Below are positions 13,139 to 24,979 of a DNA stretch of 64,000 nt, piece after piece. Below the pieces are notes generated by a model, which was given only the letters and a program-made list of their open reading frames with translations, was not told the DNA's origin and did not search any database. Source of the DNA: Actinernus sp. WN-2022. Its lineage: Eukaryota; Cnidaria; Anthozoa; Actiniaria; Actinernidae. Positions within the stretch are counted from its first letter, which is position 1. Each line of letters opens with the position of its first letter. The translations under genes and the position numbers were made by a program. The stretch covers positions 74,423,537-74,487,536 of the forward strand of contig JAOWCC010001589.1 of the NCBI GenBank assembly GCA_030867875.1, in the 5' to 3' direction.

Positions 13139-13330
13139 TGTCTAAATTGAACAATCTGCACCGAAAAAGTGGTTGGTAAGTAGTTGATAAGTGGTTGGTA
13201 AGTAGTTGATAAGTGGTTGGTAAGTAGTTGATAAGTGGTTGGTAAGTAGTCGGTAAGTGGGGCTAAAGTGAACAATCTGCACCGAAAAAAAGTGGTTGGT
13301 AAAACTGTGTCTGTAAGTGGTCGGTAACTT
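13139..13330. repeat. 22-bp array flanked by TIR-family motif GGCTAAAGTGAACAA
   Basis: GGTTGGTAAGTAGTTGATAAGT is repeated four times from about 13,170. It is a double 11-bp unit and the complement of the CTTACCRACNR units at 24,980-26,370. A copy of the terminal motif lies on each side (13,139 and 13,261). The copy at 13,261-13,291 is a perfect 31-bp inverted match to 17,860-17,890, so this is probably the left end of a TIR element into which the L1-like LINE was inserted. Confidence 0.6.
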
Positions 13331-13390
13331 GTGAACTCGAAAGTTATGTGTTTGTCATTTCTTCACTAGGTCCAGTTGAAATAAAATACC

Positions 13391-13403
13391 ATATAAGAAC
13401 ACT
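13391..13403. repeat. Left 13-bp target site duplication of the L1-like LINE
   Basis: ATATAAGAACACT is repeated exactly at 17,137-17,149, directly after the poly-A tract. This is the expected mark of target-primed reverse transcription. Confidence 0.9.
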
Positions 13404-16400
13404 AACCAATCACAGTAAAGGTGTTATGACTTTAATAAATCCTAAATTAGACTACAAATTAGAAAAGTCAATACATGATAAAAATGGTAGGTTCGTGATT
13501 GCAGATATTATCCTGGATGATGAGCACGTTATATTAGTTAATATATACGCTCCAAATGATATTAATCAACAAATCGCTTTTTTTAAAGAACTCCAGGAAC
13601 AACTGCAAGAATTTTCGCAAGAGAAAATTATAATCGGCGGGGATTTTAATTGCGCACTAACGCAAATTGACAAAGAAGGAGGGAATCCAATTACCCGCAA
13701 ATCTTCAGTGATAAACGAGATTAATAGGCTGTGTAAATCATACAATCTATGTGATGTATGGCGCTCTTTAAACCCAAATGCGCAAAAATACACATGGAGA
13801 AACAAATCGTTTAAAGTTCAATGCCGTTTAGACTATTACTTAATCTCAAAAGATTTAATTAATCTTACAAATGAATGTAAAATTCATTACGCACCTAACA
13901 CAGATCATTCCGCTATACAAATATATTTAAAATCTGATGAATTAAAACAAAAAAGAGGGCCTGGATTTTGGAAATTTAACACTTCCTTACTAACAGATGA
14001 AAATTACATCTCTATTCTGCGTGAAAACTTGACCGTTTTTAAAAACAAATATAAAGATATTATAGACTTTGGATTAAAATGGGACCTAATTAAAATGGAG
14101 ATTAGAGGCTTCACGGTTAAATTCACTAAAAACAAAGCGAGGAAAAAAAGAGACAAAGAAAAAGCCCTTTTAAAGAAAGTAAATGAACTAATGTTGGAAG
14201 CTGAAAAAAATCCAAACCATAAACAAACCTTAGAAGAACTTAATTCTACAAAAATGCGTCTTGAAAATATTATGCTACATAAAACACGTGGAACAATTCT
14301 CAGGAGTAAAGCCAGATGGCACGAACATGGAGAACGCAACACAAGATACTTCTACAACCTAGAAAAAAGAAATCATACCAGAAAATCTATCACAAAACTA
14401 AGATTACCTGATAACACGACAACAAGCAACCAATTTGAAATTTTAAAAGAAGAAAAACGTTTTTATGAAGTCCTCTACAAATCCAAAAACGTCAACATTG
14501 ACGATTATGAAAATACAGATTTCTTTAACCCTGAAAACATAACTCCTTTAGAACAAAATGACCAAGCAGCTTGTGAAGGCCTTATCACTGAAAACGAAGC
14601 CCTCAAAGCCCTTAAAGATTTCGGGACAGAAAAATCACCTGGTACAGATGGACTGCCTGCCGAGTTCTATAAATATTTTTGGCCAGAACTTCGTACCGCA
14701 TTAACTGATAGTTTTAATTACGCATTTCGAACAGGTACTCTATCGATATCACAAAGGCGCGGTATAATATCTTTAATACCAAAAAAAAACAAAGACAAAA
14801 CCCTGCTAGAAAATCTAAGACCGATATCTTTGCTAAATGTCGATTATAAAATTCTTACTAAAGCCATTGCAAAACGCTTAGAAAAAGTACTACCTAGGAT
14901 CATAAATCCAGATCAAACAGGATATGTAAAAGGGCGTTATATTGGAGAAAATATCAGGCTCATACAAGACATTATGTATTATACTACAAAACAGAATATT
15001 CCAGGGATCGCTGTTTTCATTGACTTTCGAAAAGCTTTTGATACTATTGAATGGCACTATCTAGAAAAAGCTCTCAAACTATTTAATTTTGGCTCAGACT
15101 TATTAAACTGGTTTAAGATTTTTTGTAACAATATTTCAAGCTGTGTACTAAACAATGGTCATGCATCGTCGTTTTTTCGTTTAGAACGAGGAGTAAGACA
15201 AGGCTGCCCATTATCAGGTCTACTATTTATAATTGGTCTCGAGCTTCTTGCCAAAACTCTCAAAAATGATAACCTCATTAAAGGAATTAAGGTTGGCGAC
15301 AAAGAAATAAAAATTTCACAGTATGCGGACGATACTACTGTATTCGTCCGTGATCAAAATTCAATTATTCACCTTCTAAAAGTTTTAGAAGAATTTAAGT
15401 TTTGTTCAGGTTTAGAAATAAACTCAACCAAAACAGAAGCAATGTGGCTAGGTTGTTGGCAAAACAGCTGCGATACCCCTTTCGGATTTAAATGGCCACA
15501 GGAACCAATATGTGCTTTAGGTGTCTTTTTTTCATATGACACAGATCATGCTAACAAACTAAATTTTGATGATAAAATACACAACATAGAAAAAACGTTA
15601 AACGCTTGGAAAAGAAGAAAACTTACTTTAATTGGAAGGATAAATATAGTAAAAACATTAGCCTTATCCAAGTTAATTTATAATGCATCAGTTCTCACTA
15701 TTTCCCAACATACAATAAATGAAATTAATACGCTAATATTTAGCTTTATATGGGAAAATAAACCACCAAAGATAAAAAGAACCACAATAATAGGAGAGAA
15801 AAAAAACGGTGGTTTAAAAATGATAGACTTCCAGATAATGGAAAAGGCGCTCAAGATCGCCTGGGTAAATAGGTTACAACAAAATAATGAAGCCGCCTGG
15901 AAATTTATACCTGAACTTGCACTAAGAAAACACGGTGGTCTCTCACTCTTAACTCAGTGCCAATATGATGTCAATTTGCTCCAATTAGACAATCTTCCAC
16001 CTTTCTATTGTAATATACTAAAATATTGGCAAGATTATAAACATTTAATCCTTGAAGATGTAACGGACATAAGGAAAGAAATTCTATGGAACAACAAAAA
16101 TATTTTAATTGACAGAAATATGATATTTTATATAGATTGGTATTCAAAAAACATATTTCGTATCCAAGACTTATTAAATGAAAATTTAAAATTTTTATCT
16201 CTTTCCGAATTTCAACATAAATTCAACTTTGTAGTACCGTTTACATTATATTACGGACTTATAAGTGCCATCCCATCAAATTGGAAAATTATTATAAAAA
16301 CCACACTTACTCCTTTAAGGCAGACTGGAATTAAACCGCCACTCAAAACAAAAATTACTACACGAATTGCTTATGCAGCCATTCTTACTAGTAGTTTTGT

Positions 16401-17111
16401 CCCCCCAACAGCTGAAGGTAAAATCTTGCGATTTGGTTTTTCCAAAGAAGACATTTACAAAGTCTATAAATTTCCTTTCTTAATTACTAAAGAAGTAAAA
16501 CTATCAATGTTTCAATACAAAATAATTCATAATATTCTCCCAACCCAGGTTATGCTATTTCGAGCAAATTTGTGTGAAAGTGACATTTGTCAGCTGTGCG
16601 GTAAAGACAAGCATACCTTACTCCATATGTTTATACAATGCGAGGTTTCAGCTTCATTCTGGGTAACATTTAAAACGTGGTGGCGTATCAAATGGCAACA
16701 ACAGGTAAATTTAACTGAAGGTTTAATACTATATGGACAGCACGAAAATACAAAACACGAAAATATCTTAAATTATGTTATCCTTGTTGCAAAATATTTT
16801 ATCTTTATCACAAATATAAATAATGGTAGCTTACGTTTTGACAGCTTTCTTGCTTTTTTCCAAAACAAATTAGAAGTTCTACGAGAAATATCCATAAGGA
16901 ACAAAAAATTGTTATATTTCCAAAGCAAGTGGGCAAAAATTATTTAATTGCAGTTTATCTCTGTTGTAGTCACCTCGAACTGTCCTTTTTTCTATCGTCA
17001 TTCCTTTATTTTCGTTTCTGTATTGTTGTAAAATTGGAATGTTGTTGCGTAAATTGTAAGTGTAATAATAATAATAATAAAGAATAAATTTAAAAAAAAA
17101 TATATAAAGGG

Positions 17112-17136
<25 letters not shown>
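13404..17136 (+). mobile_element. 5'-truncated L1/Tx1-like non-LTR retrotransposon
   Basis: The element lies exactly between the two 13-bp duplications. It lacks a 5' UTR, any ORF1 and the beginning of ORF2, which fits incomplete reverse transcription. The 3' end has a short UTR with a TAA-rich tract, AATAAA near 17,078 and a terminal A run of about 25. The perfect duplications and the fully open 3.5-kb reading frame mean a recent insertion. It landed inside a smaller TIR element whose ends are at about 13,261 and 17,890. Confidence 0.92.
13405..16947 (+). CDS. LINE ORF2: partial endonuclease, reverse transcriptase, C-terminal zinc knuckle
   Basis: ORF2 nicks target DNA and copies LINE RNA into the chromosome. 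Residues are numbered from the ATG at 13,348, although that ATG and the first 19 codons are flanking genomic DNA, so there is no genuine start. Seen in order: the second half of an AP-like endonuclease with VNIYAPND, GGDFNC at 97-102 and TDHSAI; the RT palm with FIDFRKAFD (Asp559), GVRQGCPLSG and QYADD (Asp661, Asp662); and a C-terminal CQLC...HMFIQC knuckle from Cys1081. The N-terminal endonuclease residues (Asn and Glu of the family) are missing, so this copy should not retrotranspose by itself. The RT motifs are intact and there is no stop or frameshift. L1 superfamily is secure; the Tx1-like placement is less so. Confidence 0.93.
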   Translation, partial: TNHSKGVMTLINPKLDYKLEKSIHDKNGRFVIADIILDDEHVILVNIYAPNDINQQIAFFKELQEQLQEFSQEKIIIGGDFNCALTQIDKEGGNPITRKSSVINEINRLCKSYNLCDVWRSLNPNAQKYTWRNKSFKVQCRLDYYLISKDLINLTNECKIHYAPNTDHSAIQIYLKSDELKQKRGPGFWKFNTSLLTDENYISILRENLTVFKNKYKDIIDFGLKWDLIKMEIRGFTVKFTKNKARKKRDKEKALLKKVNELMLEAEKNPNHKQTLEELNSTKMRLENIMLHKTRGTILRSKARWHEHGERNTRYFYNLEKRNHTRKSITKLRLPDNTTTSNQFEILKEEKRFYEVLYKSKNVNIDDYENTDFFNPENITPLEQNDQAACEGLITENEALKALKDFGTEKSPGTDGLPAEFYKYFWPELRTALTDSFNYAFRTGTLSISQRRGIISLIPKKNKDKTLLENLRPISLLNVDYKILTKAIAKRLEKVLPRIINPDQTGYVKGRYIGENIRLIQDIMYYTTKQNIPGIAVFIDFRKAFDTIEWHYLEKALKLFNFGSDLLNWFKIFCNNISSCVLNNGHASSFFRLERGVRQGCPLSGLLFIIGLELLAKTLKNDNLIKGIKVGDKEIKISQYADDTTVFVRDQNSIIHLLKVLEEFKFCSGLEINSTKTEAMWLGCWQNSCDTPFGFKWPQEPICALGVFFSYDTDHANKLNFDDKIHNIEKTLNAWKRRKLTLIGRINIVKTLALSKLIYNASVLTISQHTINEINTLIFSFIWENKPPKIKRTTIIGEKKNGGLKMIDFQIMEKALKIAWVNRLQQNNEAAWKFIPELALRKHGGLSLLTQCQYDVNLLQLDNLPPFYCNILKYWQDYKHLILEDVTDIRKEILWNNKNILIDRNMIFYIDWYSKNIFRIQDLLNENLKFLSLSEFQHKFNFVVPFTLYYGLISAIPSNWKIIIKTTLTPLRQTGIKPPLKTKITTRIAYAAILTSSFVPPTAEGKILRFGFSKEDIYKVYKFPFLITKEVKLSMFQYKIIHNILPTQVMLFRANLCESDICQLCGKDKHTLLHMFIQCEVSASFWVTFKTWWRIKWQQQVNLTEGLILYGQHENTKHENILNYVILVAKYFIFITNINNGSLRFDSFLAFFQNKLEVLREISIRNKKLLYFQSKWAKII

Positions 17137-17142
<6 letters not shown>

Positions 17143-17149
17143 GAACACT
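17137..17149. repeat. Right 13-bp target site duplication of the L1-like LINE
   Basis: Exact copy of 13,391-13,403. Its first base is shared with the poly-A tail. Confidence 0.9.
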
Positions 17150-17859
17150 TAATAGCTTATTAAGATAGTTTCTCACAACACTTGCAATAATGAGGTGTTC
17201 TTGCAATAATGAGGGCCAACAATAACATTGATAGTTCTTCACAAGTGTAAACCCGATGCCATTTTGTTTTGACTGCATGGCATCACTTGTTACCAGTCCT
17301 AACCTGTTTTTTTTTTTTGGGAGGGGGGGGGGGGGGGGGGGAGGTTTCTTTTTAATATAGCAGAGAAAGTATGTTTAATTTTGTCAAAGCAGTGATGTCA
17401 TATATTATAGGCTTTCATTTATTTGGTGGCTCTTAAGAGCCATTGTGTGTATGAGGCATTATTGGTGGGGCTTTCCCGTTGGACATCAATAACCTGCTGC
17501 AATGTCTTGTAGGATGCTAAGGAACAGGTCTGCATTGTCATTCTTCCTTTTCCAAACAAATTTGTCTAAATACCCTGGGATTCGGTCATATCGTGTGCCA
17601 TTCATGAACTTGAACTTTCTCTTGATCACGCCCCAGAGTCCCTCAATGTTGTTTGTATGAGCTGTAACTTGCAGAAACCCTTAACCTGACATTAATTGGT
17701 TTTAATAAAAAAAAAACATTTCTTTGCGGCACGCTTACACTAATAGTAAATGACCTCTTCTCAGCACGCTGGGGCTACCGATTAGTGAAAGCATTAACAA
17801 ACTGTTGCACAACGAGGGATGGGCCAACAAACAAAATTAAATGGCCTTTGTCTGCATGC
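17150..17859. other. No gene seen; poly-G tract
   Basis: Contains a T run followed by a G tract of more than 20 bases at about 17,310-17,342. No coding region supported. Confidence 0.4.
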
Positions 17860-17890
17860 TTTTTTTCGGTGCAGATTGTTCACTTTAGCC
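17860..17890. repeat. Right TIR matching 13,261-13,291
   Basis: A perfect 31-bp reverse complement of 13,261-13,291, ending in TTCACTTTAGCC. The same terminal motif bounds the element at 24,930-26,405. No matching duplication is visible in the flanks of this copy. Confidence 0.65.
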
Positions 17891-19675
17891 AAATACAATA
17901 GCTGCTTATCCCAATGGAAAAAAAAAGACTTGATACACCTGTCAGTGAACATAAGCTCACATGTAAACATATTTGCCCCAGTTCAAAATAATCTGCCCCA
18001 GTTTTAAAATAGTTGCCCTATTTCAAACATATTTGAACCATTGTCCCACATGTTTCAGCACACATTTTTAGAATGATAGTTCATTCACAAGTGTAATGTG
18101 TTTGAAACTGTTGTAACGTTAGTTTGTTACGTTGTTTAAGGCTTACGTTCCCTTCATCATTATAAGCTTCACTTAAACATGTATATAGCCATATCTGAAT
18201 GTCATTATCTTTGATCCTTTGTTTAATTAGAGGGAGCCACGATTTATGTGAATGTATGTTTTGCCGTTGAGACAATCCAATTAATAGTTTAATACCAAAA
18301 CTAAGACGAAATAAGATTGCCTTGATTTTTTGGCTCCAGAATGCTACGTTACATTACGTCTTGATTTCCTTATAATTTTTATACTGGACAACCTGGATAT
18401 TCTGTTTGAATAATTCAAAATTTAATGCTTCTAAATAGTTCTTGAGTCTGACAGTTCTCAAGGGGTGTTGACCTACATGTAGTTCAGCATTGTTGCTGGC
18501 ATTTTTACTGGCCCCAAGTAGCATTTTGCAGAACTTGGTTTGTACAGACTAGCTTAAGCTAGGGCTCTGTCAAGTATATGATTGTACATGTATATCAGGA
18601 AGTTTGCAAACTGTTATCCATCCCTAAGCTCCCCCAATACACAGTAAAACAAAACTTAACAACCCACTCACATTCCCCCAGCTCTTTTTAGAATCATGGC
18701 ATACCTTCCTACATTGTACATTGTACATGTATGTGTATCATGTGCTTCCAGTTTGCTTATTAACTGCATTATGGTACTTAATTAGGGGTTTAAGTCCCTA
18801 GCACTGGGTCATTTCCTACTGGTATATATTAACTTTGAACAACCTTCCATTGGTATTTTTCAAAGTTGTTGCCCCCTAGGAAGCTTTCTAAATAAGCTTA
18901 ACATAACCCCCCTGCCCTATAATTTTGTCTTCCCCCTCCCTCCCACAAGAACCTAATAAGTGAAAGCCCCCATAAACATCCATTATTTTTCCCCATCTTG
19001 CTTCTGTCTGCCATCCAATTGCTGTGGCTTGGTATCAATAATAATTATTATTCTGTGTATGCTCAAAATGAACATCTTGTGTCATTCTCAACTCCAGACT
19101 GGTCCCATCAAACTCATGGAAGTCCAGCACCTAGAAGGAGTTGGATTGGTCTGGGATATATTTTCATACTGGTCTCATTATTACAAAGAGAATATTACAC
19201 GGTAGTGCAAAGAGAGTCAAAATATTTCATGTTTGACACAGCGAACAAATGAAATGTTTTGGACTTGAGATTGAGGATAAACTTTATAACTTCAAACCAC
19301 CATGTAATTTTCTTTTTATCATATATGGGACTATATAAATCTATTCATTTTCCTTTTCTTATTTTGCTTTTTCTGACCAGGGGCCAATTCAATAAAACTT
19401 TTACATTAATGCCAGTAAAACAATGTCCAGGCTTGTAAAATACATACATGTACGAAGTTTTATATTTTTGTTCCAGATTGTTCATTTTCTGGCTGAGTGC
19501 TCATTAAAGCTGTTTACAATAATATTCCTCTGTAATTTTCACAAACTGCCATCTTTGGAGCTCAAATTGAAACTCTGCAGGCTCATGCAATTTTAATATA
19601 CTCTTAGAAAACATACTCATTCAAATTTATCCTGAATTGCACTCAAAACCATATGATTTCCAAATATACAAAGCT
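17891..19675. other. No gene seen
   Basis: AT-rich sequence with short overlapping ORFs that lack domains. The words CCTGTCAGTGAACATAAGCTC near 17,939 echo 13,055-13,077, probably as part of the same old repeat. Confidence 0.4.
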
Positions 19676-20598
19676 GTTTATGTACTGTTTAAAACACGAA
19701 CAGCAGTGTTTTATCAAGTTTAAAAATTCGAGGGCGAAGCCCGATAATTTTTAGACTTGATAAAACACGTGCTGTGAGTGTTTTAAACGGCTTCAAAAAC
19801 GCTTTAAGAATGCAATGAAAGAAAGACGCACATCTCAAGGGAATAGTTACTTAATGAACCATTGAACCTTTGTATTCACAACGCAATGCAAAATATTCGA
19901 GTAATCACCGCCTGCAATTACGCGGAACATCTCAAGGGAATGACATGAAGAAATTACCATACCGTGTTGTTTGAAGCGGCGTTTCGCAATGCACTTGAAG
20001 GATTTGGTGTCGTGGCTTACCTCGATAAAGTTCAAGACTTGGAAAGCGATGTGACTGACATGATGGCAGACTCTAAATTTTTGACTCTGGCACAAAATAT
20101 GTAAGTTTAATGCACGTTTTTATTATTTTACTGCTTTGAGTTTGGTTTCATAATTGGAACTAAACAGTGGCTCGGTAAACAAGTAATGGTAGTTGGATAA
20201 CTTCTTTTTAAAAATATTATCTGTGTATCTCGGTAGTCTGCTGATAATTTAGTGCAAAATTTATTATCTAGGTACCTTATGTTCCGTGTACTTTTTGCTA
20301 TTTTTGGGTCTTTATCAGTGAATTCTTAATTAGGATGAAACTTTATATAAAATTTCATGTTCATTAGTATTCTTTATATAAAACGTTCATCCTAATTAGC
20401 AATTCAATGAGAAAGCTGAAACATCAATAGAAATTCCATTGTCTCAATCATTAACCCCGTTAATTCAAATTCAAATCCCTCCGCGGGCCTTTTAGAATGA
20501 TGAGATTTTATCAGGTATAAAGGAGCATGCACGTGACTGATTTGCTTCATCTGATTGGACAAAATGCTCATTAATTATTCATGAGTTTTTGAATAATG
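19676..20598 (+). repeat. Interspersed repeat R1, copy B
   Basis: Inverted partner of 7323-8262. It starts with a hairpin at about 19,685-19,790, where GTTTAAAACAC and GTGTTTTATCA pair with their inverse copies around CGAGGGCGAAGCCCG. A second hairpin at 20,322-20,408 is built on TTAATTAGGATGAA. Compared with copy A it has lost about 12 bp near 20,000, inside the short open segment, which ends at a GTAAGT at 20,100. Confidence 0.75.
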
Positions 20599-20884
20599 CT
20601 GAAAGGTAACTGTAATTTTCCTTGTTTTTTACCCAGTGTAAATTCTAGCCCAAGGTATTAAGTGACATCTTGTTGTTTACGTACATATATGATACAACTT
20701 AAGTTTACATTAACACAATGTATAACCAACAATGAACAATGCAACCAAACTGAACCATATCAAACAGTTGGTAAAACCAACCGAATGTTAAAAAACATTG
20801 TTTGAATAATTTTAATTTGTTATATTACTCTTATTTTTTGGAAATCTTGTCATTTGTCAAACAGATTCCCTTCTGCCACGTGTC

Positions 20885-21024
20885 TGTCCTCTTATAGATG
20901 CACAGATGACATCACAACATGAAGAGAACAAAGAAGTGTGCCACAAGACACAGTAGAGTGGTGTAACTTGATGTTCTCGTCACGTTGTGATGTCATCGGT
21001 ACCATGTACATCTATAAGAGGACA
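20885..21024. mobile_element. 140-bp MITE
   Basis: TGTCCTCTTATAGATG on the left pairs with CATCTATAAGAGGACA on the right, and GATGACATCACAAC pairs with GTTGTGATGTCATC further in. The intervening bases are short and non-coding. Confidence 0.65.
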
Positions 21025-22577
21025 GATGCATGGCACAATGGAAGCTATTAGTTTTATATAATAATTGCAAACTAAAAACTATGAAAATATCCAATCAAAA
21101 CAAGTTGAGAAATTGGTTGCACATGCTCATAACTGATCCATGTGTGTGTCCTTTAATAACACATGACTTGACCAATCAGATTGTGCATTTTGGACTGATT
21201 TATTAAATAATAATACATGTATGTACAACATGTATTAAGTATAAAAAAAAAACACAGAACAAACAAGATGTACATACATGTAATGTAGTGTTACACTGCA
21301 CTGATCTGTTACATTGTCTTGTTCTTTTATAATTGTTTCATTGATTAAGCTTTTGAAATTAGGTGTCAACATAGCTTAATAGAATGGAAATAAAATATTT
21401 TAGGAAAGAGCAAGAAGACTCAGGATTAGCAATTTCAATTTATAGATCCACCACATGCATGACAGTGGGAGTTTTGGAGACTGAAGGAGATTAAATGGAT
21501 GTGGCAACATAAGCCCAAGTACAAAAAAATGGAAAAATACCTGTTTAACTGGATATAATGAAGGTAAGTTCTCCTAACTACAATAAACTAACTCATTAGA
21601 GCATGCACAACATTTGTATGTTTCGAATTTGAGTTATAGAAACATGGCTTAATTTTAGCCAATTAATCTGAGTGTTTGCTATTGCATCTATTTCACAATG
21701 GACTATGGTAGCTATTACATTCATACAATGTACATGTACATTTATATGGCTAGAAACCAAACATTGTGCAATACCAGATGAGTTTGTATTACAAAAACAA
21801 AGTATTTTGTTCTCCTTGGAATGAACGGGTAGCTGCTGCATGATATCAGGTGGTTATTGCAATGTATATGTTTATTAATAGTTGATATTACAGTTACAGT
21901 ACATACATTGTATGTTTACAAATGGCAATTTTAGTGGTAATTGACCAAAATCAATCTTGTATGACACAAATACTCCTAATCATACTGTATTTGTTTAGAT
22001 ACACAGTTTGATTAGTTCTGTATTGTTGAAGTGAGGCATTTGGATCAATACTGCTTAAACTACTAGTGTATTAATTTTGCAGTTGCAAACGTAATATCAG
22101 CTATACATTAGTATAATTTTAAAAGTCCAGTGAATATAATAATAATTTTTTTTTTTACCCAGACGTCCTACATCACATAAAGTGATTTTCAGTAGGGCTC
22201 TGTTAACAAATAACATTTAATACATTTGTAAGTACATCATAAAAGAAAGTAAAGAGAAAAAAATATACATATATATATGTATATATATATATTCAATCTG
22301 CAGACAGTACTGTTTCGCTCTTTGTGAGCTCATCAGTGCAGAACAGAGATTTCAGACTGAACCTTAGCTATGAAGCAAGCCGAAGCTTGCAACAAGGCAG
22401 TTTAAAAGGTTCACTGTACCATGCCAAAGTGCTCAAACTACAGAGTAGTGGGCCAGCATTAATGCAAACAGCAATGGTACAATCTGAAAAAGAGTGCTCA
22501 ACAAAACTAAATAGGAATAACGAATTATAATGAAATGTATTATAAAATGTAATATAATTATTATTATATATACGTAA
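21025..22577. other. No gene seen
   Basis: AT-rich sequence with a TA-rich microsatellite near 22,262-22,292. ORFs at 21,596-21,841 (minus) and 22,324-22,530 (plus) show no recognisable domain. Confidence 0.4.
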
Positions 22578-22581
22578 TTAA

Positions 22582-22889
22582 AGGAGCAGTGTCACGATTA
22601 GTATTCATGCCCAAAGTTTTGAAAATGTGTCGGGCGGACAAGAAATCAAAAGACGTGACAGAAGTAGAAGTCTGTGAGTAATCCGCTTGCATCGGCGTAT
22701 TTGCACGATATCTCGAGTCGAAATTGCTTTAAAACTATACTTTAGTATTATATGGTTAGGTTTGATGTTATATTTTTATAAAGCAACATTTAATTTATTT
22801 CAATCGAAAGGGAAATTTGCAGCGGCGCGTGACATAGCGTGATTTTTCCATTGTCTATAACAACCAATCAGAATCGTGACACTGCTCCT
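22582..22889. mobile_element. 308-bp MITE flanked by TTAA
   Basis: Perfect 18-bp TIRs starting AGGAGCAGTGTCACGATT, flanked on both sides by TTAA (22,578-22,581 and 22,890-22,893). This is a piggyBac-type target site. No ORF inside. Confidence 0.75.
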
Positions 22890-23211
22890 TTAATATATTA
22901 TACATGTATGCTATTAAAAATTAAAAATAAGTTTACATGTACATGTAATTAAAAGTGCCTCAATACTTATTCCATGAACTCAGAATGGTGTTTTTAAAAC
23001 TCTTTACATAGATGTATTTTTATGTATAATACAATGGCAGATAACTATCGTCTATGGGAATAACGCTTCCGTACAAGGTATAAACATTCATAATTACGAC
23101 ATACGTAGAAAGGACAATAATTATAAGAATTATAAAGTCAAACACCAATTGGGGACTATTGAGATCTCAAAATAGTTGCTTAAATGACTGGAAATGACCT
23201 TGCCTCTTGAA

Positions 23212-23461
23212 TTAAGAATACTGTAATTGCCTTCCACATAACAAGTTCAACCACTTAAGATCATCTAGAGCTTCACTTGACGAAGAATGCAGCGCTCTGT
23301 CCAGTGTGATTTTGGCTGCTTTGTTTTGAAGGACTTGGATTGAGTTCATTAACTCTTTATTGTTTTTATCACCCCAAACAGTACTAGCATATTCAAGTAT
23401 TGTCATGATTGTTGAGACATACAATTTTCTGCTATGGATAGGAAGCTTGATATGCTTCAGA
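23212..23461 (-). pseudogene. LINE remnant: C-terminal part of a non-LTR polyprotein
   Basis: The minus-strand frame reads KLPIHSRKLYVSTI, then ILEYASTVWG and IQVLQNKAAK. These words match the region after the RT domain in CR1/L2/RTE-type elements, where Y-x-S-x-V-W-G is followed by a LQ-x-x-A-A-K segment. It stops at 23,212 and nothing recognisable lies upstream, so it is a short relic. Confidence 0.65.
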
Positions 23462-24566
23462 AAAATATAGAGATTTCAGTGTTCTTATTGGTCGAGAAAG
23501 TTTTACTATCTCACTATATATTCACCTCAGCACAAAGTTTATCCAGCAATAAATTAATATGTTTGCCAGATGAAATGTCAGTCATGAGACTATAGAACGT
23601 TTTAGCTATAAATTCTTGCTTATAGTACTTATCTAGTAAATTTCTAAAACTTGAAGCTAATTAACAATCACTGACAAAGTTTACTTACAAGTTTCATGTT
23701 CAGGTTTACTTTATTTGGTGCTGAATCACAAAATTTCACAAAGAAATATACATGTACCTACATGTATTGTAGAGCTTAACAAAACGACACAACGAGAGCT
23801 TGTTTGCTCATATAACAAATTACAGAACCATATTCTACTCAAAAATAGTGTTGACCTTGCTTGATAACAAACAAGTTACATTAGCTCCACTAAATGAAAC
23901 TCTTCTCTTGAGCCCTTTGTGTGTTCACATTAAGCCTTAACTCAAACTGAAATTGACTCTTGATTAACAATTTTCTATGATTCGGTGATCGTTAATCCAC
24001 ACCAAGAAAAAAATTGTGCATTGACTGTACTGCCCAAAACCAGGTCCGTTTACTTGTGGTAGCAGAAATATTTTAAAGGTGAAAAATACTGCAGTTTTGT
24101 CAATTTCCATTCACTTTTGCTGCATTTGCTGTAAGAATTAAAGTGAAAGAAACAATCAACTAATGGTAACAGCTGACAATGAACTAACGGTAATTAACGA
24201 TGATGGTAAAGGTAATTAACAAAGATTCAACTAGCCATAATAATTATTAGTAATGGTGAATTAAGAAGTAACAGAGTTGCCAGGTTTTGATCAACAGCTA
24301 TGGTTGTTTCAGGTTGTGTTAGAAATTCAGAGCCTTTTTCCCATGTTGGTAAGGTAAACAACTAACTTAATTACTGCCCTGAACTAGAATTCTAGTACAA
24401 CTCTGTGTCTGAAATGTTTTTCGTTGTTTCTCTTACTTTAGAAATCCATTCCCGTAAAGCAGAGAATGTAATACTATACATTTGTACCTGCATCAGTAAT
24501 TAAGCCAGTAATAAACAGGCTACAAATGTATATGCAAGTAGAGTATGGTCCAGTTGCAGTAATAAA
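23462..24566. other. No gene seen
   Basis: AT-rich, no coding or structural signal that I can support. Confidence 0.4.
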
Positions 24567-24713
24567 GATAACCTAGCTAGGGTACTGAGGTTGCAAAAAA
24601 AAGGGCTGCAAGAATTATTATAGATGCCAAACATCAGTCACCATCAGTTCCGTTGTTTAACAACTGGCTACCAGTTTACAAACAAATCAAAGTAGCCAAA
24701 TGCACACTAGTCT
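24567..24713 (+). pseudogene. LINE remnant, 5' part, split by an insertion
   Basis: Reads LARVLRLQK, then RAARIIIDAK after a one-base change in an A run, then SPSVPLFNNWLPVYKQIK and CTLVFK. These are typical of the C-terminal region of CR1/L2-type LINEs. It breaks off at a TTAA where the next element starts, and the frame resumes at 26,657. Confidence 0.7.
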
Positions 24714-24979
24714 TTAAAGTGCCTATGAAGCTTATTATTTTAGATGTCAATTCTACATCAAGTGAATAGTAGAATGGCCCAATATATCTTGTTTTGAATG
24801 CTGTACCACTGAGTTAAGGAGGTTTTAATATCCAAAATGCTAATTACATGACGTCAGGGGAGACATCAATTATTATACAATTTTTTTGTTACATTTAAAC
24901 ATTTTTTTTAAATTATCAGTGTTATACCCGGCTAAAGTGAACAAGTTGCACCGTAAATTTGTTGTCGGTAAGTGGTCGG

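Noticed and set aside
13348..13404. ATG at 13,348 as the start of LINE ORF2
   Set aside because: It lies upstream of and within the target site duplication, so it belongs to flanking DNA.
7323..20598. R1 copies as terminal repeats of one 13-kb element
   Set aside because: No target duplication flanks the pair, and each copy has its own defined ends.
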